Shown here one piece after another: positions 22,601 to 33,448 of a stretch of DNA of 44,382 bases. A program made the translations under genes and the position numbers. The notes below the pieces were generated by a model that was not told where the DNA came from, did not search any database, and worked only from the letters and a program-made list of their open reading frames with translations. Where the stretch lies: positions 1 to 44,382 of the forward strand of contig LRSR01005143.1 in NCBI GenBank assembly GCA_001579985.1, in the 5' to 3' direction. The DNA is from Hypsibius dujardini (lineage: Eukaryota; Tardigrada; Eutardigrada; Parachela; Hypsibiidae). Each line of letters begins with the position of its first letter. The first letter of the stretch is position 1.

Positions 22601-24194
22601 GGACGTCAAGAAACTTCAAATTTAAACGAAAGCTGTTGTTTTTGAAAATGTTCTGAAATCCCGGGGCCCTTGGAAATCAGACCTCCACACCCCTGCAAGT
22701 TGCAATATGATCAGGGATAAGAGACCAAATTTTGGGATCGATCTTGAAAACGATGTGTTTTGCCCCTCTGCCCACCCCCTGGTCTATAAGGGTCTTGGTT
22801 CCGACCTGTTAGGACGCTAAACAAGCCTCTGCATACAGAAGCGTTTGGGTTTTCGACTGGCGGAATTTCAAGACCGTACGTATTCCCCGTTTGCCATTCC
22901 AAGCTCCTCGGTCATTTTCTGAAAGAAGAAATTTTTAGAGTAAGGGGCTAGGTCTGCTATGTCAGGGTTTGCTGCACACTTACAAGAATAGCGGCTGCGG
23001 TACTTCCAAGCGTAAACAGGATCATCACTATAAAACTCATTTATATTTTGTGCAATAACAATCTCTTCAAGGTTAAATGGGTGCGCTAAGCAAATTCAAC
23101 GCAGTTCTACCTCGACTTCTTTCCTTAGCCAAAGCTAAAGCTTGGAGCAAGCTTTTCGAATCGGGATTGAACCGGTACAGCTCCACGTCGAAGGGATGCT
23201 CGGAAAGTCTCGCATACCGCAGCACAAGGTTACCCATATTTTTGTAGAAGGGCGCAACTGTTGCAGTTTCAACCAAAACCGAAAATCGGTACCATTTGAA
23301 CGAGACTAGAAGTTCCAAGATGACGCGAACGAATCCACGGTAAGTTCCACCGACCGACACAGCCGGCACCAGACGGTCTTTTGGATCCATCTCGTCGTTC
23401 ACAGCCAGAGCACTGAAAACGGCGTTTCATTGTATACAAAAGTTGAAAAACAGATTTTCATTTCAACGTGAAATACGCAACTTACTTGTTGAAAAGAAGC
23501 CAGTCCCATCCTGCGAAAGGTCAATCCATAGCAACTACATGTTTTGAATTGAACTAACGCAAAAAGATTTTAATGAAAATATAATTTGATAAATATGACA
23601 GACTCTTTATCAATTATATATAAAAGTTTTGTCTGCAAGCCACTCAAACGTCGTTAACATTTGTTTACACGTTTTTTGTTGAAATCAATGAGAGTTAACA
23701 ATAGTCACTTTTTTAAGAGGTCGCTTTTTACCATATACATTTTTACATATGTCTGTTGCTGTACCTGAAGCTAAGCTGGCAGTACCAACACCATCGTTGC
23801 ACGCTGTTTTAAATTTTTAGAAAAGATAATGAAAAAGGTAATTCAAATAATTGTTTTTTAAATTGTACTTACGAGTCGTCACAATGGCATAGCAAGTCTC
23901 CTCGGGGTCACTCTCCATGTAATAGTACTGCGATAACAGCTCCGCTCCATGAGACGCTAGTTGGTCGCAGTTTCGGTCCGAGACGTTGAACAAATGTCGA
24001 ATGGACATCTCGAGATGACCTTTATATTTACGATTGACACTTTCCACGCCCAACTGGAAAGCCGCACCCGTAACAATGAGGTCGTGACTCAAACTGAGAT
24101 TGTAGTTAACTGACGTAACAATCTGAAGTTTTGTAGCCGAGACCGTTATCAAGACTCGGCAGGCAATTGCAATAAATAACAACGAAGAACCCAT
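19686..24194 (-). CDS. Receptor with ANF-receptor-type ligand-binding region and one TM helix (right copy)
   Basis: Exons, reading down the minus strand: 24194-23873, 23803-23765, 23510-23486, 23412-23111, 23027-22984, 22918-22880, 22274-22176, 22093-21959, 21592-21344, 20367-20208, 19764-19686. All joins keep frame. Lengths equal the left copy except exon 11, which is one codon shorter. The start is the ATG in MGSSLLFIAIACR, a signal peptide. The ectodomain keeps GWDWLLFN, NDEMDPKDRLVPAVSVGG, GEYVFINVHSTQGDNYGW and DVPLCGFSG, followed by the TM helix IVIVVAVIFALLSGIACFV. Exon 1 is about 80 percent identical to the left copy in protein, and no stop or frame break is seen through exon 11, so both copies look conserved by selection up to the membrane. 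The cytoplasmic part is truncated and interrupted. Confidence 0.85.
20716..21137 (-). mobile_element. GC-rich repeat in receptor intron 9 (right copy)
   Basis: Counterpart of 7,611-8,030 in the inverted arm, with the same GCATGACA ends and GCGCCGCGCC interior. Confidence 0.5.
22320..22834 (-). mobile_element. Old foldback element in receptor intron 6 (right copy)
   Basis: Counterpart of 5,661-6,168. Ends carry GTCCTTACAGGTTGGAACC and the inverse GGTTCCGACCTGTTAGGAC. Confidence 0.55.
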
Positions 24195-24654
24195 ATCCAA
24201 AAGACTGATTCAATTGGTTGTAATAAGACTAAAAAGCCAAAGTCTCTTTGGATAATTTCAACCTGATGAATCCGTGTATCAAAAGTGCGTTGCAGAATAA
24301 TAATCCGCAAGCAAAGAGAGGACGGTATTCATAAACGTGACAAAATCGTGTAGACAGTCAGCTGGTTTGTAATTACTGTGGATATTGGCCATGACTTCCG
24401 TTTATACGTGACAATCGTTATAGACGTAATTCGCACATAATATTGGCCATGCTTTCCGATTATACGTGACAATCGTTATAGACGCCTCATTTGACAAAGT
24501 CAAAATTTACACGATTCTCGTGGTCAAAAGGCGCGAGGGTGCCTTATTACAAATTGGTGCCTTATTACATATGATTCACATCGATCCGACAACTGGGTTT
24601 CTCACCGGTGATAATCCAGGAAATGTGATATTTAAACAGGGATGTAAAATGTGG

Positions 24655-26582
24655 CTACTGCTTGTAAGCTGAGATTGTGCAGTTTCCGGTACTAAGTGGT
24701 AGCCGATTATCATGATCCTCTAAACCCGAAATGATTACAACAGATTCCCCTTTCACGACGCTTGAGGAAGGACCATACTTAATAGTATCTTTCAAGGCTA
24801 CCCATAACGCCGATGAACAAACACAAATGTGCGAAAAATTCAAAAAATGAAAGAGGTATCGAAATGATCGTTGGCAAAATGCAGTAGCAACACTTTGTAT
24901 TCCCTTGTGTTAGGCCTTCGTCCTTACTAGGACGGAAGAACCTGAACATACAAGCTATTAGACTGATTAAAAGGAGATGAATCGTAAAAAGACTTTACTG
25001 GTAGAGGAGATAAAAGGTGAAAGGAAGGAATTGTCGCAGAATACTGTAGAACATACGTCTATACAGTCAGGGATAAAGAAAAGTACCTGATCTAACGTAC
25101 TAGTTCCTGCCGACATGCCGGAACTGTGTATGTGTTAATATAGTTGAGTAAGTACATTATAGAATGTGATAGTAAATAGGATTGGGCTAGATAGATAGAG
25201 TACCCTAGTACTGGTGGGGATTTATTTTGCCTTCTGTTTTGGCCGTAGGACAAATTTGCGACTTTTTAATACAGCGAAGGGCACAAAGTACGTAATTTAG
25301 AGTCATAATTTGTCTCCCGGATTTTATTTGAATCAAAAAAGTCCTGCGCAACGCGCACTGCGCGATGCACTCTTAAACCGTGCATTGCGCTTTGCACATT
25401 CAGAACCCTCCTTTACTGTCTTTTTGAGATAGTTCCATACAGATGGATGTTTTTTATTTTGCCGGTGTGGTACCAAAAACATTTTTGGCCGAATTTCAAG
25501 TTTCAAATTACAGGGCAAACGTTCCCCTGCGAATTGATTGATTGATTGATTGGTCTAGCGCTCGTTCAGTGCTCTTGATTGATTGAGTGTCCTGTTGTAA
25601 TAATTTGATTGATCGACTGATTTTGGTTATATTAATCGATTAGCAGAAGAAGCACGTTCGAGGGAATGATATAAGGTAATTTTTATTCTTTGATGGCTAA
25701 TGATTGGTGAAATTAAAAAATGGAATTCAAAGCACGCTCGTAAAATGGTAAATGAAGCAGTCAATCAAATGATATTTGGCCAAAACTGATTAAATCAAGC
25801 AGGCAATTCGGCGTACGCTGGAACTCTAACCAATCAATCAATCAGTCAATCGATCACACGCAGACTGTAAACCATCTAATCAATCAATCAGTTCCACTGA
25901 GCGAGTGCTAGACTAATCAATCAGTCAATCAATCTATCGATTTGCAGTGTAACGATTGTACTTTGCATTGAAATTCTTCCAAAAAAATTGTATGGTGCCA
26001 ACTAAAGAGGAAAACCGCGTGAGTTTTCTCACGCGGACGCGGAATGAACTGCTAAATTTTTAAGCTGCGCGGTTTCACGCGGAAACCACAAAACGTTAAA
26101 CGACGCGGCACCAAGCGGCATGATCCATTATAAAAAAGCGGCGCGACGCGGCGCGGCATTGAACTCCAATTTGAAAGCGGCAATTATTAGATAGACAGAC
26201 GACAGTACAAAATCTAGGAACACAGGAACTAACAGAACAGAACATGACAGTTTCGTAGAACAAGCGAACACAGGAATAATATATTCGTCGTCAATCAATC
26301 AACCCATAAGTATGTAGTACGAGCATATTTCTTATAACTGAAATTATTGCATTTATTCATTCCTTTTGTGGTTTCCGTCCGTACTTTAGAGCGTACGCGG
26401 CGCGGTTCGGCGCGGCAGAACCTGCCCCTTTAATTTTTTGATTTTAATTTAAAGATATGGTTTAATTGAAAGTGAATGCAGCCCACTTTAATAATCTGAA
26501 ATTTCTTTTCAATAAATTAAAAAAACGTCCACTTACCAAGCAGCCCAATGGCGAGATAAACACACCAATATGAAGACACCAT
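24655..26582 (-). CDS. Small secreted protein, two exons (tentative)
   Basis: Exon 1 (26582-26537) encodes MVSSYWCVYLAIGLL, a good signal peptide, and ends CTTG|GTAAGT. Exon 2 (24797-24655) follows a GTTATGGGTAG acceptor and joins in frame (46 + 143 bases = 63 codons), giving a 62-residue protein ending at TAG. The mature part contains KDTIKYGPSSSVVKG and ESVVIISGLEDHDN and one N-glycosylation site (NCT). A TATA box lies 77 bases upstream of the ATG on this strand. The intron would be about 1.7 kb and contains dispersed repeats, so other exons may exist. No family is recognised. Exon 1 and the promoter are well supported; the pairing with exon 2 rests on phase and orientation only. Confidence 0.45.
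25385..25600 (+). repeat. Dispersed repeat R1 copy
   Basis: Contains TTTTTGAGATAGTTCCA, a GTGTGGTACCA segment, the TGATTGATTGATTGATTGG run and AGCGCTCGTTCAGTGCTC, matching 2,440-2,600. Confidence 0.55.
25800..26005 (-). repeat. Dispersed repeat R1 copy, reversed
   Basis: On the minus strand it reads TGCAAAGTACAATCGTTACA, then CTGCAAATCGATAGATTG and CTAGCACTCGCTCAGTG, closely matching 2,500-2,660. It faces the copy at 25,385-25,600, forming a loose inverted pair. Confidence 0.6.
26015..26430. repeat. GC-rich GCGGCGCGGC repeat
   Basis: Clusters such as TCACGCGGACGCGG, GCGGCGCGACGCGGCGCGGC and GTACGCGGCGCGGTTCGGC, separated by AT-rich DNA. They resemble the receptor intron 9 element. Extent uncertain. 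Confidence 0.4.
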
Positions 26583-26658
26583 TCTGGGGAAGTTTGCTGG
26601 TGAATTTAGAGGATTAGATGAAAAGATCTGTGATGCTACATTTGCTAAATATTTGTGG

Positions 26659-26666
26659 CTTTTATA
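26659..26666 (-). promoter_or_regulatory. TATA box of the small secreted gene
   Basis: TATAAAAG on the minus strand, about 75 bases before the ATG at 26,582, at a normal distance for a start site near 26,630. A related sequence occurs at 41,085-41,146 without the gene. Confidence 0.55.
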
Positions 26667-26699
26667 TCGTTCACGATCTTAGTTAAATTACGTAAGAAT

Positions 26700-28395
26700 A
26701 TGATCTTTATGCATGATGCATATCAGTAAGTGCCAAACAGAGCTCAGCGAACGATTGCGAGATGCGTCTTCGGTAGATCCTCGCAAATACTGCGAACTGC
26801 GAAGGATAACGCAGGAACAATTAATTTGTTTGTCGACTTACGGTTCTTGCACGTATGTAGCTTGCTTGTCGTGTGGTTGTCAAGCGGAGAAGTACGTTTT
26901 AGTGAAATGAAGAGATTGGACGATCGTCATTTGAGTTCGCTTCGACCATGATTACGTTCAAGTTTACGAGTTCCTTATTTGAGGCTCGATCATGTCACAA
27001 ATTGCCGCGTACAGTGTAATCACATTTAACGAGAGCAGGATCGAGCCCGTTCTTCTGCATCTGCGTAGATCTTGTTCTTGTTTGGACAAAACTAGTCTTG
27101 TTTACATTAATTTCAAACATATTTTAATTGGCTCGAAAAGCGGTGTTTCAGTTAAGATAAGATATTCTACTTTATTTAAAATCACAAACTTAGAAATCGA
27201 TATTAAAAGGCATATTTAAATTTTTAAGCACTAATTGTACTTCAAATATTAGAACATTTTATTTAAAATACTATGTTAAATGCTGAAAATTTGGCTTTTC
27301 TTTCAAATAAAACAAGTTCTCTATTTTCAATTTACTAATATTTAAGTCCATCTCTTCCCATTATGAAAGCCCCATAACATTTTTACGTTTTTCAAAGTTG
27401 GAATGGCTATGTCGCGTATTGATGCACTGAATACTGGATAACTTCTCAAACTTATTTTGAAAAAAAGATTTTCCTAACTACACTTAGTTAAATCCTGAAT
27501 ACTAAGAATGAACACTACTTGCTTAAATAATCTTTACCCATGGATCTCATATTTATTATTTGATTTAAACTCAAGCACATTATTTAGGCAACACTATAGA
27601 CAAAACGTGCTGTTAGTTGGACGCACAATAAGCACGAACAGTATTCTCAAGACACTTCACAGTCAAACTAAATAAGAAAAGCTATGGTAGTGAAGGAAGG
27701 TGCCATGGTGAGGGGCGTTTTACAGTTCAATTGCTTCATCATTGCTCATTACAAAGGCCAACATTTGGAATAGTTTACAGTATGTATACATGTATCACAC
27801 ACTAGCTGCAATGCAATCTCCATATCTACGGGGTTGTCATTAGACGATTAAGACTTCCATGACAGGAATTCGAAGCGATCCTGTACGACCCTGTACTTGT
27901 GATCAGCTGTGTACGCGTATTACACTGTATCTTGAAGTAGAACTTGTTGTATTGTGTTAATGACATGTTGCCCGCTAGCGGACATCACCGACTGCGAATA
28001 CCAAATTAACTGATAATTCTTGATTACCGCTACAATTAGGGCAAGGGCAAGGGGTATCTGTGTGACACATTAAAATTTCAGGTCACATCACTTAAACATA
28101 CCATGCCCTTTTTCGAAGATCTTTTCAGTCAGCTTTCCGCAAACCCTCGGGTGCCCTGCCCACTTTGGCCTTTTTTCCCTATCCCACCTTGAATCTGCAG
28201 TTTCACGGCGAAGCTATTCGTTCATTGTAGCACCTTACACAGTGTAACAAACAGGAATTGAAATGGATCTCCTGCAACAGGAAAAACAATCCAGAATACC
28301 CGCACCGGAGGACTCCCTGATCCACGAACCGGCTCTTGACAGTTCAGGAAACTTGTACGTTCATTCCAGCGACTTTTGAGTTTATTTTCGGAGTG
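26700..28395. other. No supported gene
   Basis: Several overlapping short frames (26,713-27,219) show no recognisable motif, no clear splice structure and AT-biased composition. Nothing else identifiable. Confidence 0.5.
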
Positions 28396-28401
28396 GCTAG
28401 T

Positions 28402-28850
28402 TTACTCCTCCCAAGGGTCCAGTTAAAGCTTGGCTATTTAACCCCTCCCTGCATACATCACCAGGGGCCCAAATCGCGCCTCTGCTTTTTGACCATTCCC
28501 ATGTTGTCCGTCTGTCCGCCCTTTGTCCGTCCGTTGTCGGACAGTTGGTCGAACAACGGGCAACAGTTGAACGGATAGCGGACGGACGGACGGACGGACG
28601 GACGGACAGCGGACGGACAGACAACGAATGAACAGAACTGACGAACAGGCAACGGACGGACAGATGGACAAACGGACAGCATGGGAGGGGTAAATAGCCA
28701 GGGCGCTATTTTGCCCCTAGTGATATATATGCAGGGAGGGGTAAAATAGCTAAGGGTTCTATTGGACCCTGGGGAGGGGTAAAATAGCCGGGGTGCTATT
28801 GGGCCCCACACACTGCAATGGAGGAGTAAAATAGTTGTAGCCCTTATTTT
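28402..28850 (+). mobile_element. Foldback element with GGGAGGGGTAAAATAGC units and a GGAC-repeat loop
   Basis: The left limb (28,402-28,505) contains GGCTATTTAACCCCTCCCTG; the right limb (28,675-28,850) contains its inverse GGGAGGGGTAAATAGCC and further copies of GGGGTAAAATAGC. The loop (28,505-28,675) is GTCCGTCCG / GACGGACGGACGG simple sequence. Frames rich in VRPSV or CPSV here come from the repeats. Confidence 0.65.
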
Positions 28851-28859
28851 TTATCAGTC

Positions 28860-30140
28860 CAAGCGGCATAACGGGGGATTCTGTTTAGCTGCTCCTATCT
28901 ATTTAATTCGAGGTGTTGCGGGGGGGAGGAACTTTTAAGGTTATTACATTTGTAACTTCGTGGCATTTATTGCTCACCAACAAAACAGATCAATCAAAAA
29001 TCATAAAGGCCCCCTAAAATGGGAACAACTTTGACCAAAAGTGAAGTGGACCATGAGTCATAACTCCTCCCCCCTCTCTGGGAGCATGGAGCAACTTAAA
29101 TCCTTTAATTACATACTGAAAAGTAGAGTGTGCTCAAAGTCTTGTTTTTATTTTTTATGTCAGAAGCAAAACCTTGCCCCTCCCCAGCAAGAAGTCCTTT
29201 ATCTGCCGGAGCAGTTGTGTTTGATATAATAATAAATGCCGTGTGGCCGTCAATAAAATGTATAAAAAAATTCTGTACAAAAATGGCACAAAAGAAAGCA
29301 TCAGCGAGCCAGCAAAATGTGGAGCTTTTCGCGTCAAAATTGTGGCTTTTGATTGTTCTATTCGCATTTTTCGATTGTTGACAGGCCGGCTGCCTTACCG
29401 CTCAGCCAAATGCGATCAGCAAATTTCAGAAATTCACGGATCGACAAGTTTACTGATCACTTGTTCAAACCAGTTGATCAAAACTTTATTGACACATTTT
29501 GTTGATTGATGGCAAATGTTGACGACCGCACAAGCGCTAATGATATGTTTAACGTTGTAGCAAAGTTTTTGTCTGGCCGCGACGGGAAGGTCGCTGCACA
29601 TTCTTCAGCATGCATCAGCTGAAACTTGCAGCCACTCAGGAGTGTCCGTCCTTCCACTACGGCAACGTTATCGTGAAATTTCGCGAAGGGAAAGAGCTCG
29701 GTCTGATATTGACCGCGTCGATTGTGCTGAAGGAGCGCTCAGAATACGACAGCCTAATGAGAAAAAGAAGCCTGCCTTTCTGTGGGGAAGCGTGGGACGT
29801 AGAGCCGTATGGCACGGTATGGATAGTCACAATATGTCGGCTCACACGTATCAAATAATTGCTTTTGAGGACGTTTTTTTTCCGAAAGCCGTTAAAAGTT
29901 TCGAGGATTGGTGAATAAAACTCTTTTTAAAACAAAATTTAGTAGCGATGGATTTCTTTGTACGCACGCTTTCATTCAAACCAACGAAATGCCTTACTGC
30001 GTAATTGTAATGAACTGTTTTAGTTGTTGTTACCATAGCAAAATTTGACAGAAGCCGAATGGAAGGAAAATTCGGCTCCAAAGTGGAGGAAAGGAAGAAG
30101 TAAGAGAAAAATGGAAACAATTCAGGGTGAACCTATTCGA
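28860..30140. other. No supported gene
   Basis: Contains overlapping frames of up to 90 codons (29,041-29,914) without recognisable domains or consistent splice sites. One frame at 29,642-29,914 is Arg-rich but unrecognised. Confidence 0.4.
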
Positions 30141-30150
30141 TGGCAGTTAA

Positions 30151-30851
30151 ATACGGAGCGCGTGGCGTTTCAAAAGTCCTTTAGGTTTGTTCTTAATGTT
30201 TGAGGTTTAAATCTAACTTGATTCGCTCCAAGTTGAAGCTAAAATAGTTACAGTTTTATGTTCGCGTCAAGTTTGAGTTTAGATGTAGTCTAAATTGCTG
30301 CTGAGATTTTGTGTTTAAGTTTTATATCCAAGTTAAACGATAAATATTTTCAATTAAGTTTAATATTCATATTAAACCGCAATAGTTTCAGTTTACTGAT
30401 GCACTGGGTTGGAGTTCAAGTTTAATGTTCTTTTTGAACCGTAAATATTTTCAATTGAACAATTGTGCAGAGGTTGAGTTTAAGTTTAGTTTAGGTCCGC
30501 GTTAAGTAAGAAAAACTAGATGCAATTACTTAACCAAAAGGTTTTTGGTTGAACTTGAACATTAAACCTAAACCGAAAAATTTATATTATCATTCAGTTT
30601 AAACTTAAACTCGAGTTTCATCATTAAACCAAAAAGGATTTGAGTTAAACTTCGACAATAAACTTAAATCGACACCTGAAACCTACACTAAACTTGTAGT
30701 AAACAGAAAAGATTAGTTTTTTCACTTGAAACGTTAAGAAAAAACGTTGAATAAACCATAAATAATTATTTATTAATATATAAATTTAATTCTTAACGTG
30801 GACGTGAAGTTTAAAACCTAAAAGACGTTTGAAACGCCGGGCGCTCCATAG
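30151..30851 (+). mobile_element. 701-bp TTAA-flanked inverted-repeat element
   Basis: TTAA at 30,147-30,150 and 30,852-30,855. Ends read ATACGGAGCGCGTGGCGTTT and, reversed, CTATGGAGCGCCCGGCGTTT, continuing to TTTAGGTTT, about 37 bases with few mismatches. The interior is non-coding and dominated by GTTTAAGTTTA / TAAACTTAAAC motifs in both directions. TTAA flanks suggest mobilisation by a piggyBac-like enzyme, though the ends are not typical of that superfamily. Confidence 0.65.
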
Positions 30852-31097
30852 TTAATAAGAACGGCGAATGAGATTGCATTTGTCGATGTTTGCATTAATA
30901 TCTTTTCAGAAAGGTATTTCTGGTAAAAATTCCTTCGGGCCACAGTTTATCCAGCATTAAGCGGTACTGTGCCGACACCAAGTCAGGGGGACTAGATTAT
31001 GTTAAAGGCGTTTTCCGGGCTGACTAGAAGAAGGCAGAATTCTCCATCGGCTTCGAGGACGAAGTTGCGACTGTGGATTTCGTCGGGCATGAGCATA

Positions 31098-31126
31098 CAG
31101 TGCGCCCCATTTACATTGTCCCAACT
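31098..31126 (+). repeat. Left terminal inverted repeat of maT-like element
   Basis: 29 bases starting CAGTGCGCC after TA; one mismatch (position 5) to the right end. Confidence 0.95.
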
Positions 31127-31243
31127 TGCTGCCAAAATTCTACGAGCCAGATCAGCTGATCCAAAATCCATCTCACACGATATTTAATGTAGTAGACTTG
31201 TAGGCAATACAAATTTTGTCAGTTGACGTTTTTTGAATTTAAA

Positions 31244-32257
31244 ATGGTGCGGGAAATTAGTTCTGAAATTAGGGAACGCATTTTAGAGTTATACCACTTT
31301 TTGCCGTCCTCCCGAAAAATCCAGAAAAATCTGGCGGAAAAGGGGATCAATGTTTCGTATAGAACCATCCTTCGAGTCATCAAATCCGAGAAGGAAGAAG
31401 ACATCCCGTCGAAGAAGGAAGTAAAAAACGTTAACAAACGGGGACTACCTTTTATCCGCTCCGACAGCCTCATCAAAAAAGTCGTTAAAGCTATCGATAC
31501 TCCCAATCCCCCCACCCAACGTGAAATTTCCTGCAAGCTTGGGATCTCTACGGGCACTGTGTCGCGGGTGCTGAAGGAAGATCTTGGCCTGACGTACCAT
31601 AAGAAGGTAACGACGCACGTCCTCACTCCAAAGCAAGCTCAGCAGCGTCTCGATCGCGGGCCCCACTTTCTACGCTGTCTCAGCCGTCGAAAACTTCCTG
31701 TGATTGTCAGTATCGATGAGACGTACCTGGATCTGAATGAATTTACCGGGGAGCGGGATGGATGTTACGAATCACCGGATAAACCAGCCCCGAAAGAATG
31801 GAAGAAAAAGCCTCTTTCAGGATGGCCCGGAAAAGTGATGGTCTGCATGGGAATCTCCTGGAATGGCCCGACGTCCCTCTATTTCGTCCCTCCGAAGGCC
31901 AAAATGAATAGCCAGATGTTCATCGATTTAATTCTTGAACCGCTGTTCAAAAAGGACGTTCCACGGCTTTATCCGGGGGAGGAAAAGAAAGTCATCCTCC
32001 ACATGGACAGCGCCGGGGCTCACGTCAAGGATACGGTCGTCAAGTGGCTCCAAGATCGGAAAATAAAATTCATTACGAAGGAGGAATGGATGTCGAACTC
32101 GCCCGATTTGTCCCCGATGGATTACGGTGTAAACTCAATTTTTAAGAAGCGATGCAATAGGCACAAGGCGAAGAATATGGCCGAATTGGTAGCGATCGCA
32201 AAACGGGAGTGGAAGAAGTTTGGTTTGGGACACTGCCAAAATATCCTCAAAGCTTGA
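31244..32257 (+). CDS. maT-like (DD37D) transposase
   Basis: 337 residues from the ATG at 31,244. The frame is open for seven codons upstream but has no earlier ATG. It cuts and rejoins the transposon ends at TA sites. Residues 5-50 and about 75-112 form two helix-turn-helix modules typical of paired-like binding domains (ISTGTVSRVLK in the second). The catalytic triad is D158 (VSIDETYLD), D255 (LHMDSAGAH) and D293 (NSPDLSPMDYG). There are 37 residues between the second and third Asp, the spacing of the maT/DD37D group rather than 34 as in mariner. No stop or frame break is present, so the protein is probably functional. It reads in the same direction as the element's left end and has no introns. 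Confidence 0.93.
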   Translation: MVREISSEIRERILELYHFLPSSRKIQKNLAEKGINVSYRTILRVIKSEKEEDIPSKKEVKNVNKRGLPFIRSDSLIKKVVKAIDTPNPPTQREISCKLGISTGTVSRVLKEDLGLTYHKKVTTHVLTPKQAQQRLDRGPHFLRCLSRRKLPVIVSIDETYLDLNEFTGERDGCYESPDKPAPKEWKKKPLSGWPGKVMVCMGISWNGPTSLYFVPPKAKMNSQMFIDLILEPLFKKDVPRLYPGEEKKVILHMDSAGAHVKDTVVKWLQDRKIKFITKEEWMSNSPDLSPMDYGVNSIFKKRCNRHKAKNMAELVAIAKREWKKFGLGHCQNILKA

Positions 32258-32358
32258 CCGAAACGAGTGAAAAGGATGATTGAGATGTCTGGCTATCAGA
32301 TAGAAAATACTTTTTGAGTAAAAATGTCGTTCCTTCTGGGTGAAATAAATTTTTGAAA

Positions 32359-32387
32359 AGTTGGGACAATGTAAATGGGGCGTACTG
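32359..32387 (-). repeat. Right terminal inverted repeat of maT-like element
   Basis: 29 bases, reading CAGTACGCC inward on the minus strand, followed outside by TA. Confidence 0.95.
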
Positions 32388-32389
32388 TA

Positions 32390-33440
32390 AGTCTTTCGGT
32401 CCATTCGTCCAAGTGAGAAAGTACAAGGTAAGACATGCAATTGCGTACAGCTGAGCCGAGGTTCCTTTATGGGTCGCTGTTTGGATTTTGGCACGCCGTG
32501 TGGGACATCTGACTTCTTATTTCTTTCCAAGGCACTGTTGACCGGTCTATTGAAAACAACAATTGTGCCACAGAGTACCAAATATTATCAGTCACTCGTT
32601 TATAAATTTCGGTGTAATAATACCTTCAATAATTATTTGGAATAGCGCTAGGGCGGAATTTGAAAATGTTTGAATTGTTCCACACGGCATACGAAAACTC
32701 AAACAACGACTCACAAAGTAACCTCGGCACAGCTGTGCATTTGCAGCTCTCCAATCGAACAAAGAGCTGAGCGAACACTCGTTCTTTTTCAAAGCCGGCT
32801 ACAAAGCAAGAAAAGACCCGAGAATGGCGGAACGCTCTTCCTCATGAACTTTACCAACGGCGGAATTACAACTAAACCCCGTTATTTAAAAACTGATGCC
32901 GTGCTGATTTTCACATACGAAGTACCGCATCAAAACTGACAAAAACACAAGTGGGTTTTATTATCATTTTTATTTTATGTGATCTTATCTGACAAAAGTG
33001 ACTGCATTTTGTCATCGCCGTAGTTTTATCGATCAAACCAGGTTTCCGAACGTATAGTAATAATATTTTTATCATTCTCCCTCTTTCTCTAGAGTGTATA
33101 GCGATGCTTGCGCATCTAAAATTAAGGGATATCATCCACATCAAAAAGGCACAATTCGCCTTCGTCCACTGAGAAACAGTCACGTAAAATGGATTTGAAG
33201 AATTTCGCCAGAACAAATTAACTTTCACGGTCTACATCACTCGATTAAGAAAACGAGCGGTTGCGCATGTTAGGTCTACCAACAGGAAGTTTGGTAGGTA
33301 ACAAGTTTATAAGACTGAATGTAGGAATAGGTAGAGAAGAAAACTGGAAGAAAGGAAAGAAGAAGTAAAACTGCTGCTTATAACTAGTAAAACATCTGCT
33401 TATATAGTAAAGTGTTAACTAGAGAATTGAAAGTAAATAT
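32390..33440. other. No supported gene
   Basis: Several frames of 60-148 codons overlap on both strands (the longest, 32,135-32,581 minus, runs into the transposon), with no domain or splice structure. Simple AT-rich sequence with a TACCAACAGGAAGTTTGGTA hairpin near 33,278. Confidence 0.45.
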
Positions 33441-33448
33441 CACACACA

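Larger units (their letters stand above)
18555..24625 (-). repeat. Right arm of the large inverted duplication
   Basis: Reverse-oriented homologue of 3,905-9,290. Exon borders, intronic foldback elements and upstream flank (AATAAGGCACC repeats, CACCGGTGA) correspond. This arm has its own 425-bp insertion (18,772-19,196) and about 280 bases near 19,300-19,560 that the left arm lacks. Confidence 0.85.
31098..32387 (+). mobile_element. Complete maT-like (DD37D) Tc1/mariner-superfamily transposon
   Basis: 1,290 bp with TA at 31,096-31,097 and 32,388-32,389. Terminal inverted repeats of 29 bases, CAGTGCGCCCCATTTACATT at the left and CAGTACGCCCCATTTACATT (reversed) at the right, with one mismatch. 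It carries one uninterrupted transposase gene. Near-identical ends and an open reading frame point to a young insertion. Confidence 0.95.

Noticed and set aside
28397-28811. Frames rich in VRPSVRPS / CPSVCP
   Set aside because: Produced by GTCC/GGAC simple repeats inside the foldback element.
32135-32581. 148-codon minus-strand frame
   Set aside because: It spans the end of the maT-like transposon and unrelated flanking DNA, so it is a chance frame.
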